Origin: Meghimatium bilineatum
Taxonomy: Eukaryota > Mollusca > Gastropoda > Stylommatophora > Philomycidae
Length of the DNA: 64,000 nt
Assembly: GCA_034231615.1 (NCBI GenBank)
Contig: CM067317.1
Coordinates: forward strand, 13,867,316 to 13,931,315
Reading direction: 5' to 3'
The position numbers and the translations under genes were made by a program. Position 1 is the first letter of the stretch, and every line of letters starts with the position of its first letter. The notes under the pieces are model-generated. The model did no database searches. It was not told the origin of the DNA and saw nothing but the letters and a program-made list of their open reading frames with translations. This document shows, piece after piece, positions 27,201-39,200 of this stretch.

Positions 27201-30200
27201 GATCATTTGAGACAATTGACAAGGAGGACATTTTGAAATCCATATGTATATGTCTTTTGAATAAGGACACTGTAGTGGATGAGACTTATTAAGAGATTGA
27301 AGGAGTTTGGAATTGCTTGGGAAGATGGAGATTTGTTCACTATGTTATAGAATGTTACTGAAAGCAGAGATTCTTGTGAAAAACCTGGAGTGTACCTATG
27401 TCGGCTCAGAAAATCACTAATTGGGCTTCACTAATTAGGATCACTGCTTAAGGAAGGGTGACAGGTAGCAAATGATCTTCCATGGCTGGGTCAAGCTCAT
27501 GTTGTTGTGACAGAAGAAGCCACCATCAAGATAGATGCAGAAATATGAATTGACCATTGTCAGAGTTTTCGTTTGCTAGCTGAATTCATTTTCTCTGTCA
27601 TTATGAACAGTTAAAAATATGGTTTGGAATTAACTGGTGTATCGAAAGGTGTGCTCTCAGTGAATCCTACGGTTATTTACTGATCACCATAAAGAAGAAC
27701 AAATGGAGTGGAGTTTGAACCATTTGTGGAGGGTTGTGCATTTCTGTTGCGAATGTGGCAGGTAACAACAGATTGTGGTATCACCACTTTGAGCCATGCA
27801 GGAAAGCAGCCAGCATACAACAGAAAAGACCTGGATCACCAAAGAGCAAAATATTCAAATCACAAATTTATGCAAGAAAGGTTATTCTTATTGTCTTTTT
27901 TGTCCAAAAAGGACTATTACTGGTCGACTTTACTGATCCTACTGTGAGTATCAATACTATCAGCTCCAAGAACACACTTCACAAGCTGCTTAACGTCATC
28001 AGAAATAAATGACCCGGTATGCTGTGGCATTCTGTTTTACAACAATGCTCTCGCGCATGCCGCAAAAGTTGTGCAGGAAGCTTTAGCACAGAAAAATTGG
28101 GAAGTTCTTTTTCATTCAACTAGCAGCCGATCTATCACCATGTGATTTTCATTTGTTTGAACTGTTAAAGATAATTCTAAAAGAACTCTGACGAAGATGT
28201 CATGACAGTGGTGACCAAATGGTTCAATGAAAAAAATAAAGTAATTCTTCTCCAACAGGATTCACCATCTACCTTAACAATGGAATGCATGGTTGACTTC
28301 TTCTGCCAACTCCAGGTGTAAACATGTTCCCTAGTAATTTCTTTAATTAATCATAACAAACTGCTGATGTAACTTTCTTAATCTCGCAATAAACCCTCTT
28401 GGACGGGTTTCATTTTAACACTCCTCATATGTCAAAATATTTCTGTCTGCGACGCCATCTTGTTTGGACCGGAAGTTTTGTATAATATTCAAGAAACCTG
28501 AGTATCTGAAGTGGTTTGGACACAAAGTGAGGTTTGAGTTTCCAAGACTGTCCTGAGGGAAAGATTTGAACGAGAAAAGAAGAGGACAAAGGAAAGTATA
28601 GATTGATAATATTAGAAAATATTATAAAGGATTGATTTGATTGTGCTTGTATTACTCCATGTATACTCTGTCCCTCTCACCGAAATGACACATCACCTAC
28701 TGGAGAACTCCACTAATGGAACTTAACTCCATAGCTTCAAACAATAATCCCCAAGCAAAAATCCATTTTGTAAACAAGACATTACCAGTGGGATTTGAAC
28801 CTGCAACTGCTTGAGCACCAAGCGAACACCTTAACCACTACTCCAGACAGATACCTGATAATGCTAAGTACTGATCAAGATTAAGATTCCCTGTGCTTTT
28901 AAAAGTTGTTCAGAACAGAGAGTCTTTGCATTATTTTGTGTTTTATACAAGCGTTTATGGCAGCACCTCCATATCCCTGCAGGAATATGGATTTGATGAT
29001 GATGAATAGATAGATAGAATATGTTACCTCTGATTGGAAATGTCAGGTGTTAGTCTCTGGGTGTTTTTTATACTTTGGTGTCCCTTACAAGAGCATTGCA
29101 TACCCTGTATCATTTGTTTTGTTATATGTGTAAAACTACATGGCAAGGTCATAAGAAATAAAGAATTTGTTGCTTGTTGCTGTCATCCTCATTAAGTGCC
29201 TTTCTCTGTGTGGCTAGATTCACTGTGTTGCTAAATATTCCCTTTCTCTGTGTGGCTAGATTCACTGTGTTGCTAAATATTCCCTTTCTCTGTGTGGCTA
29301 GATTCACTGTGTTGCTAAATATTCCCTTTCTCTGTGTGGCTAGATTCACTGTGTTGCTAAATATTCCCTTTCTCTGTGTGGCTAGATTCACTGTGTTGCT
29401 AAATATTCCCTTTCTCTGTGTGGCTAGATTCACTGTGTTGCTAAATATTCCCTTTCTCTGTGTGGCTAGATTCACTGTGTTGCTAAATATTCCCGTTCTC
29501 TGTGTGGCTAGATTCACTGTGTTGCTAAATATTCCCTTTCTCTGTGTGGCTAGATTCACTGTGTTGCTAAATATTCCCTTTCTATGTGTGGCTAGATTCA
29601 CTGTGTTGCTAAATATTCCCTTTCTATGTGTGGCTAGATTCACTGTGTTGCTAAATATTCCCTTTCTCTGTGTAGCTAAAGACCCCCCCTCTCTGTGTAG
29701 CTACTAGCTTGTGTTAGCTCTCTCTATGTTAACCAAAGACCCCTCTCCCTGTGTAGCTACTAGTTTGTGTTAGATCTCTCTATGTTAACCAAAGATCACC
29801 CTCTCTGTGTAGCTAGTTATTTCTGCTTTATCTGTGTACAATTCCTCTCTGTGTAGATTTGTTTTAGATTTGTTTCATCTGTCTCTGTGTAACTAAAAAC
29901 TCCTCTTTGTGTTTAACATGTTCCCCTTTTCTCTGTATAGTTAAAGATTCTCCTCTCTTGTGTACCTCTAGATGTATTGAGTCTCTTTGTTCAAAATCTT
30001 ATTATTTTTGTTCAATATCTTAAATACATATGCCCTGTATAGGTTTATTTGTCTATTGAGATAAGAATGTTTTTAATCTATCAAATGTATATTATTTCAT
30101 TCTCCATATTTTGTTAATTACTTTACACATTCTGTAATGAAATAACAATTAGAATAAATAATAGTTAAATCTATTTATTTTCAAAGTTGATAAGTAGAAT

Positions 30201-33200
30201 ATGTGTAAAATAGATAATTCAAGGATCATTGTCCTTTTAGATTTTATTTGATAATCTTGTCTCCTAAAAACCAGTGGAAGTCTAATTATCAAAAATCAGA
30301 GGGACTACAGTAAATTGAAGATGAATGGGAGAAATCATTAGAACAGCTTTCTCATTATAGTTTAAGTAATTGGTTCCCAACATTGGTCATGTGGTTCTTC
30401 TGTGGGGTCACAGAGTTTTGATTATTGGAGGCACCATGAAGCAAAACTTGATGTTATCAGGGGGCCACAGACTCACTTAAGGGACCAACAGAAAGACAAC
30501 TGTCTGAAAATATTCAGACAGCAAATGATGAGGTAAATAACAGTATACCTTGAAAAGAATTGAAAATCTTTGTTCATAAGGTCCCATGATTTTTAATTTG
30601 ACTTGAACATTTCCCACATGCGAAAAGATTGAGAACCACTGTTTTAGATGACTTTTCATAGTATATATTATATTAAACTTGTAGTACGGATCTAAATGTG
30701 ATGGCTAAGATTATGTATTATTTATCAATTATAGTATGTTGTGCTATGAGGTACCTTGTGTGTAGTGACATATTCGTAGAGTATTTATCAGTTATCATAA
30801 AGTTAATTGATCCAGTTAATTTATCTAGGACATTGATTAATTATGAGTTATGATAAACTTAATTGATTTAATTAATTGATCCATGGAATATATTATATAT
30901 CAGTTATGATAAAGTTAATTGATCTAGTTAATTGATCAGTTATTGATACATGGCATAGATTATTTATGTTATGACAAAGTTAATTGATCATAAGATGCAT
31001 AGATTATACTAGTTATATAAAAATGTATGTTATAATAAAGTTAATTGATTCAAGACATAGATAATGTTTTAGTTATGGAATGTGGACGTCATGTTCCACC
31101 ATTTTAAATGCAAACATCTCATCAAATGAAAGCATGCAACCTTTAAGGGTATCTAATGTTGGCCTACTTTTGACCACACAGCCGTATGACTATGGCTTTA
31201 ATATGTCTATACAAATAAAATATAATAGTAAGACTACTGTAAAAATGTATAAGTCACTTGTTTTCTAAGTAATTGCTACTGCCATACATATAAAAGATAC
31301 ATTTACAATATAAATAAGTATATATATATATATCTCATTTATTTTCTGTAATGGGAATATTGTGATTGGTCTGTTTCTGTTGCTAGTGATTGTTATACCC
31401 AGAAGAACATTTATAGCAGCAGGTCTAAGTAAATATGTTTGATAGAAAGCTTCTGTAACCTGTATATTTCATATTTAAGACAGTACTTTGGTAGTTGAAC
31501 ACTAGTCACAGATGTTCACTGATGGCTCTGTCAATTGCACTGAGCAATCTGGCAAGGGGTTTTATAGCTAGTGCATGTGGTAAAATGATTGCCAAGCACA
31601 ATGAGCATATAAAACAGCTATTTTCATTATGAGGATGCAGGTTGAGGCTGTTACTTCAGCTTTCCAATAGATTTCTGAGACTCATTTTACTTGATCAGTT
31701 ATAAGGCAGTCTGATTCTCAGTCCATGCTTCCAAAGTTCAAAATGGTGGGTGTTGGTACCAGTGGATGGACTCTAGCCTGTTCCAAACTTCTGGGTGTCA
31801 CATGTAATAACTGCCAATGAACATCTGCAGAAGTGAGAGAGCAGATAGGCTTGCATCAAATGCACCTACAGTCTGTGAATTAAGAAGGGTAAGAGAGACA
31901 TTTTGCAGTTGTTTGGTGAGTGACTGTTTAATGTAGACACTACTATAGAGGATGTATCTAGGATATGATTGGAAGAATTTGGTATTCAGTGGCATGGATA
32001 GGATTGAGCATCATAGGGGAAGAATGGGGAATGTGTTCAACGAGCGAGTCACAGGAACCATCCTTATACATATGCCTACACTCTGATGTTTACTTAGAGA
32101 GACTGAGACATTTGAATTTGCCCAGAGTACAGTGATGTCGTACATACCCAATTATCAAATACTAATCAAGTGACACTCTAGTCAGACTGGAAACCACATA
32201 CAGAATATTGTATTTTAATAATGCCTACCCAGATGATGTTAATTATTTTTCTAGCGGTAAAGTATTCTACTGAGGGCCGCCCACAGTTGAGCTCTGGCAG
32301 ATTATCATACCTGTCAACTTCCAAATAGAACATTCTGTATTTCAGTGAAAAACAACTGCTGAAATTCTGGTGTTTTTTTTTGTTACCCAAAGCACCGCTC
32401 AAATTCTGTGTAAAGAGAACTTTACTAAAGGTACACACTGAAGGACAATACAGACGTTTTCAACGAAGTCAGATTATATTCTGTACAAAATATTTAAAAT
32501 GTATACAAGTTGAGAGAAATCATTTACTCTAATTATTATATATTAACTCCTACTAAACCAAGAGCCTTTTAGACAGGCATAAAAGTAGACTTAATTCTTG
32601 CCATATGCCCACTGAGTAGGACCTAGCTGTTTTTCCAAAAAAAAACAATTTTTTACTGCATATACTTAGAATTAATAGATATTTTCTAATATCAAAGCAT
32701 TTACAAGTGCTTGATGTGCTTTATTATTGGATTTTCAGAGCTACTTAATGAGGATGTCCCGGCTAAAAAAAGACTGGACGATATCATGCACTTGGCTGAG
32801 CTGTGTATTGAGGTCCTGCAACAGAATGAGGAGCATCATGCTGAGGTATCTGAGCTAGTAGTTTAATATTTGATAGCCCAGACTAGCTAGATGTTAAATT
32901 ACCAAACAGCATATTGTTTTGTAATGTTAATTCGGGCTTTCTTTATTTGCAAGTGTTGTCGTGGACTATTAGTGCCAAGATGAGCTGCTATTTCAAACAA
33001 AAAATTCAATTGTAGGTCATTTTCTGTTTACTTCAATTGTGGTGCATTCTAACTTGTATTTCTGTCTCAGTTATAAAGTTTCCTTCCTATTGACTGTCTT
33101 CAAAGTTTTAGTGAAAGTTTTAGTTTTATATTTTGGTCAATGTGATTTGAGATAGAACTTTAAAGACATATTTCATTTTTCTTACATATATTCTTTATTT

Positions 33201-36200
33201 TCACTAAACTTTGAAGACAGATTTCTGCATCTGTACACATATCCTTTATTTCTAGTGGTCTATAGTAGTACTACAGCTATTGCTTTCCATATTTTCATGT
33301 TTTTTCCTTCTGCCTTTAGCAGCTACTTTTACTATTCTCCTCAAGGAATAGTTCAACACATTCAAATATAATTTATTTCTCAATTTGTTTTCTAGATGAT
33401 TAAGATAATGTGCCAGTAGTCAAAATAAGTAAGTTTAGAAAAAAATGAACAGAATATATGGGAGGACAAGACAGAGTCATGATATTTTTTTCTTATGTAA
33501 AGTGTCTTTTACAGAACTTTATTCTTACTGTCAATCTGTAAGCCTCTTGTTTCTGTTCAAGCTGCCCAGTTTCCTCCAGTGTCATTTAAAAAGTATTCAA
33601 TATCCCGTGTCCATCAATGTTGTGGATGTTCATTTTTCTGTTTCCAGTAACTTATCCTTTCAATATTCTTTCATATCATGTTGTGTCTTCTTGTATGCCC
33701 AAAATATGTTAGCTTGTGCTTTTTTATGGCTTTCAGAAACTACCCATCTCTTTATTTAGGTCTTTTCAGACATCAGCATTGGACAGTCTCTCTGCCTGTG
33801 ATATTCTGGATCTTCAGCATTTCATTTCAAAACTTATAAAATTTCTTTTTTCATTGTAGATTTCATTGTCCAAGGCTCACAACTATATTTCACCACTGGG
33901 AAAATATGACTTCTTAATAGTTATAACTCCCCCCCAGTTTTCTCATTTTTACCTTGCCATACATTTGTGATCTGTAATGTTTTTTTATATGTTCAATTAT
34001 TGAAATGATAATAGTGAGAGAAGATATTTGCAACAATAGTCATTATTTCTTCTGCATTTTATTAAATATATTTTTCCAAACATACTTATGTTTTTTTACT
34101 GAACGGCAATATGCCTTTAAAATATTAAATTTCCTAATCATTTTGTGCCACTCTTGAGATCGCCTCACCACCAGTTTGGGAACCACTGTTCTAGCATCGT
34201 GGCATGGAAAATGACACTATCTGAAATGATAGAATTAAGGATAAACATTTGTGGAGATCCTTGATCGCTTATGCCAGCAAGACACATAATTTATGAATCT
34301 TGGTGAAGAAATCCGAATTCCTAAGACTATAATTATTATGGCACAAAGTTTTACATGAGCAAAATATAGAAGTTTTTCCACAGTTAATGGCTGAGTTATG
34401 CTGTGTAGCAATTCCCTATTGGATTAAGTTGTGTAGCAGCTGACAATTATAACTGTTGGATTCAATTGTGTAGCAGCTAGCAACTATAACTGTTTGATTC
34501 AGTTGTGTGGTAGCTAGCAACTATAACTCTTGGATTAAGTTGTGTGGCAGCTAGCAACCATAACACTAGGTTAAGATGTGTAACAGCTAATAACTATAAC
34601 TTGAATTCAGTTGTATAGCAATTGTAACAGTTGGTATTTGGTTATATATCAACTATTACAGTTTTGCTGTGTAACAACTAAAACAGTTCGGTTTTTAAAA
34701 TTGTTTAGCAACTGTAGCCAGTGAATACAGCTGTGTAGCAACTCTAACTATTAATTGGTCTGTTTAGCAACTGTAGCCAGTGAATACAGCTGTGTAGCAA
34801 CTCTAACTATTAATTGGTCTGTTTAGCAACTGTAGCCAGTGAATACAGCTGTGTAGCAACTCTAACTATTAATTGGTCTGTTTAGCAACTGTAGCCAGTG
34901 AATACAGCTGTGTAGCAACTCTAACTATTAATTGGTCTGTTTAGCAACTGTAGCCAGTGAATACAGCTGTGTAGCAACTCTAACTATTAATTGGTCTGTT
35001 TAGCAACTGTAGCCAGTGAATACAGCTGTGTAGCAACTCTAACTATTAATTGGTCTGTTTAGCAACTGTAGCCAGTGAATACAGCTGTGTAGCAACTCTA
35101 ACTATTAATTGGTCTGTTTAGCAACTGTAGCCAGTGAATACAGCTGTGTAGCAACTCTAACTATTAATTGGTCTGTTTAGCAACTGTAGCCAGTGAATAC
35201 AGCTGTGTAGCAACTCTAACTATTAATTGGTCTGTTTAGCAACTGTAGCCAGTGAATACAGCTGTGTAGCAACTCTAACTATTAATTGGTCTGTTTAGCA
35301 ACTGTAGCCAGTGAATACAGCTGTGTAGCAACTCTAACTATTAATTGGTCTGTTTAGCAACTGTAATTGTTGAGATAAATGTTACATCATCTATATTTAT
35401 TGATTTCAGTTGTGTATACCTGTCAACTTACAGAAGGATTATTCTGTATTTCATATCAAATTGCCCCTAAACTTCTGTATTCTGACACCATATTCGTAAA
35501 CTTTACTACCAATGCCAAATATGGTCCTTAACAGTCTCGCAGCAATGGAAAATCATTACATGGGAAATTAAGTTTCTGAGAAATGCTGCAATGGTTACTC
35601 AACTAGTTGAAATGAAGAAATTAGGAAAATAGTAGGTATAATATCATGTATTTAACTTATTGATAGACAGCAAGTAAAATGGTTCAGTCACGTTATGAGA
35701 ATGAACACAAACCAAATACCAATAAGAGCATATAACAAAAGAATATCTGGATGTAGAGCCAAAGGTAGACCAAGAAAATGATGGATAGAAAACATCAAGA
35801 TAGCCTTGGACAAACATGGACTTAATTCATTGAAGACAACACATCTGGCCTTGGAACAACAAATGAAGCTCCCACCACTATTCTTGATGACATAGTGTGG
35901 ATGCTATCAACCATCATTCACCCTGGGGATAGACAATTCTGTATAAAGAGTATTTTACTAAAGGCAGTACTGGCTTATTCAATTCAAGAATACCGTTGAA
36001 ATAATATCCATTGGCAGAAAATCCAAAACAATCAGCATAAGATAAAGATGAAATATTGAAACAAGTGTAAGAATTTAAATATCTTGGGAGCATTTTTACA
36101 GATGGCGGAAGAATGGACAGATAGATCGGAACAAGAATTCAAAAATGCCAACTACATAAATTATGAACTTACACTAGTGTAAAACACAAATCTATCCTGA

Positions 36201-39200
36201 TGGAAACCAAAAGACAAATCATAAATTCAATCTTAAAGAACAAGAGAGAAAGCTTACTACATGTGAAATGAGATGTCTAAGAAAAGCAGCAAACAGAACA
36301 TGTAATAAGACCTTGTCATTAGAGGTGAGAAAGAGAGTTCTGCAGTGCTATATAACCCCTATACTAACATATGGGTGCGAGTCTTGGACAATAAACAAAC
36401 TGGAAAGTGGGAGATTGGAGGCAACAGAGATGTGGTTCTACAGAAGAATGCTGAGAATACCATGGACTGCCAGAAAAACTAATGTAGAGGTGTTGAATGA
36501 GTTAAATACGAAACAGACCTTAATCAACAATATAAGAAAAAGGCAATCTTCTTTTTTGGCCCCTTCATGAGACAGGCAGGTTTAGAGAACATAATCACAA
36601 CAGGCAAGATTGAAGGCACCAGAGACAAAGGGTGACAACGTGAGAAAATATTAGACAGTTTGACAACCTGGCATGGCAAGGAAACAACAACGACTTTGAT
36701 ACATAATACTGTGGTGAGCCATGACCGCCTACGCCACCCGGCATGGCACCTGATGATGATGACATAAATCCGATATTTTGTATATAGATTTTTTGTCTAA
36801 AAATATTTTGCCATGGAACCCCATTCAATCCATTGACACTGAACAGGAAAAGCAGAGAAAGGGCAATAGACAGATAGATACCATTGAAGTAGGACCACCA
36901 GGAAAAATAAAAGTAACATAATGCTTCTCCATTCTTTGAACTATATCCTTCTGGAAATATACCGGTAATATTGTTCTATTATAAGAGAGATTGAGCTGGA
37001 GTTACAAAACAAACACTTTAAAAAAATTCTGAGCCTTGTCTTATCTATGTGTGCCACTAGGCATCATGGAGAGCCAAAGTCTTCTTTCTTTTGCAAACTA
37101 TGATGCTGCTACCACAGTGCAGCATTGGTGTTCTAGTATTTCTCTGATGCCATCTATCCACCTTCATCTGGGTCTTCCCCAGTTTCTCTCTTCAGATGAT
37201 CGATTATTGAAGGCTATCTGTGGAATGCGATCTGGTTGCATTCTGATTACATGGCCAAACTATTTGATCTTGTGCGTCAGTGTATTCTTTGCACAATATT
37301 GTTCTCAGCTGATTTCTTATGGTGTCATTGTTTATTCAATCTCTTTTTGTAACACCCAGTGCTATTCTCAAGCACTTTATTTCTCATACATCGAGTTTTT
37401 GTTCTAGTTTCTCTGTCAGGGTCCAGGTCTGGCATTGGTGTCGGCATGAACACTGTATTTATTAATGTTCTTTAATAATCTGAGTATCTGTACAAAATAC
37501 AGAAAAATCTGTACAGGTTGGCAGGTATGGGTAACATCTGTAACTTTAACAACAGTAACTATTGGATTTAGTTGTGTAGCATCTATAACATTGTACTGAT
37601 CAATTTGTGCAACATTTTATAACTACTAGATTAATTTCCATACTGTTTTTGTTACATCATAGTATTTACTGTAATAAATCAGTGGCTTGTCTGCTTTGTG
37701 TGTATGTGTGTAGATGTTGAACTGCATGACTCTGCATTAACATTGTGCTGTTGTGCTTTCTCCTCCCTGGGCTAAATAGGCATTTTCATCGGTGAGTTAC
37801 TTCATCAGAGAGTTTTCTCTCAATTAACACTTATTTTCTATAGCACACATCACCTTGTGTCTCACTTTTTTTCTAATTTAGAAAATATTTACTTGTTTTT
37901 CTACAATTAAGGTATGCCACAGTTGAATCTAGTCTCAGCACTTGCACTTCTGTGTTTTATTTCTTGGGTGAAGCCAGTGGGTGAAGGCATTGTGTGTGAT
38001 GTGGTTTCTTGGGTGAAGCCAGTGGGTGAAGGCATTGTGTGTGATGTGGTTTCTTGGGTGAAGCCAGTGGGTGAAGGCATTGTGTGTGATGTGGTTTCTT
38101 GGGTGAAGCCAGTGGGTGAAGGCATTGTGTGTGATGTGGTTTCTTGGGTGAAGCCAGTGGGTGAAGGCATTGTGTGTGATGTGGTTTCTTGGGTGAAGCC
38201 AGTGGGTGAAGGCATTATGTGTGATGTGGTTTCTTGGGTAATGTCAATGGGTGAAAACACTGTATGATGCAATTTCTTTGGTCAATTCAGTGTGTGAATG
38301 CATTGTGTGATGTGATATCTTGGGTGAACTCAGTGATGACTGCATTGTGTAAAGACACTGTATGATTTCACTTACCCTGGTATAGCTTTGGTTCTTCAAA
38401 TAATAGATAAAATCAAACAGTCACATCTAACATACAGTCACATATAATATGCCATACATACAGATAAGAAACAGCTAGTCATATAAAATATAGATATGAA
38501 ATAAAGCTCGGGGGACCCCACACAATCATATTGTACAAAATTATTTGAGCTCTATTGCACATTATTCCCTGTGATCGAAACAAGCAACATGTTAGTTGAA
38601 ACTGATTGTCTTACATGCTATGTTATGAAAGTGAAGGTACTGCCCATCTCAACCTCAAAATGCTAAAGTCTTGTTCTGTGAGGCGTTTAACACTTCGCAC
38701 CCAGTCAAATTTTGTGTCCTTTGGTTAACTTTGTCAAATATAACAATTTTTAGTTGTGAGATCAACAACATAAAGCGACATCCCACCTACCAAGAATACC
38801 ATCCATAGCATGTAACTCCGTAGCTTCAAGTAATAACCCACAGAGATCCCCAAAAGAATCCACCTTGTAAACAAGATGACATGAACCGGAATCGAACTCA
38901 TAACCTCTTTGAATACAAGGTGAACAGCAACCACTACGCTAGGGAGATCCCATTCTGATGACATTCTAACTTACAGGGCTAAATTTGTGAGTGTTCAGCA
39001 TTAGATGATGTCAGAAAAATGTTTCTCCCTCCAAGTCTAGATAAATGGAACACCTTATATGGAACAAAATAACAGCTCACAAACATATGCATATACCATA
39101 CCATAGTATTGGGTCAAAGGGCATAAGCCCATGGACGGCTGGTCATCAACAAACCAACTTACAGGACTGGATGAGACAGACAATGACAGTTAATTAAAAT

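Larger units (their letters stand above)
10533..32738 (+). other. Intron 5 (22,206 bp, phase 1)
   Basis: The largest intron seen here. Elements are listed separately. Stretches where I recognise nothing: 10740-11690, 12195-12780, 13930-15050, 17410-17935, 20390-20820, 21750-22430, 23380-23810, 24880-25690 and 32165-32300. Low-complexity features include a 21-base C run followed by 8 A (14340-14368). A short CAPS exon hidden here cannot be excluded, because exons 5 and 6 join at a Glu codon where family members vary in length. Confidence 0.8.
35415..37529. mobile_element. Composite element with inverted ends, filled with LINE insertions
   Basis: The left end tatacctgtcaacttacaga plus aggattattctgtatttc (35415-35452) matches, in reverse complement, the right end at 37495-37529 with a few gaps. 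Sequence on both sides (35366-35413 and 37530-37640) belongs to the same degenerate satellite, so this block was inserted into the array. Inside are three LINE 3' ends (35490-35930, 36040-36765, 37020-37470). No transposase was seen. The superfamily is unknown. Confidence 0.6.

Noticed and set aside
28800..28855. Functional tRNA gene
   Set aside because: A and B boxes are present, but the cloverleaf stems are not closed, and it is the head of a repeated SINE.
29149..29707. Overlapping 164- and 177-codon ORFs on opposite strands as repeat proteins
   Set aside because: They are produced by a 42-bp tandem repeat lacking stops; no conserved domain, start context or splice logic supports a gene.
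37907..38272. 117- and 121-codon ORFs on opposite strands
   Set aside because: Same cause: a 45-bp minisatellite.
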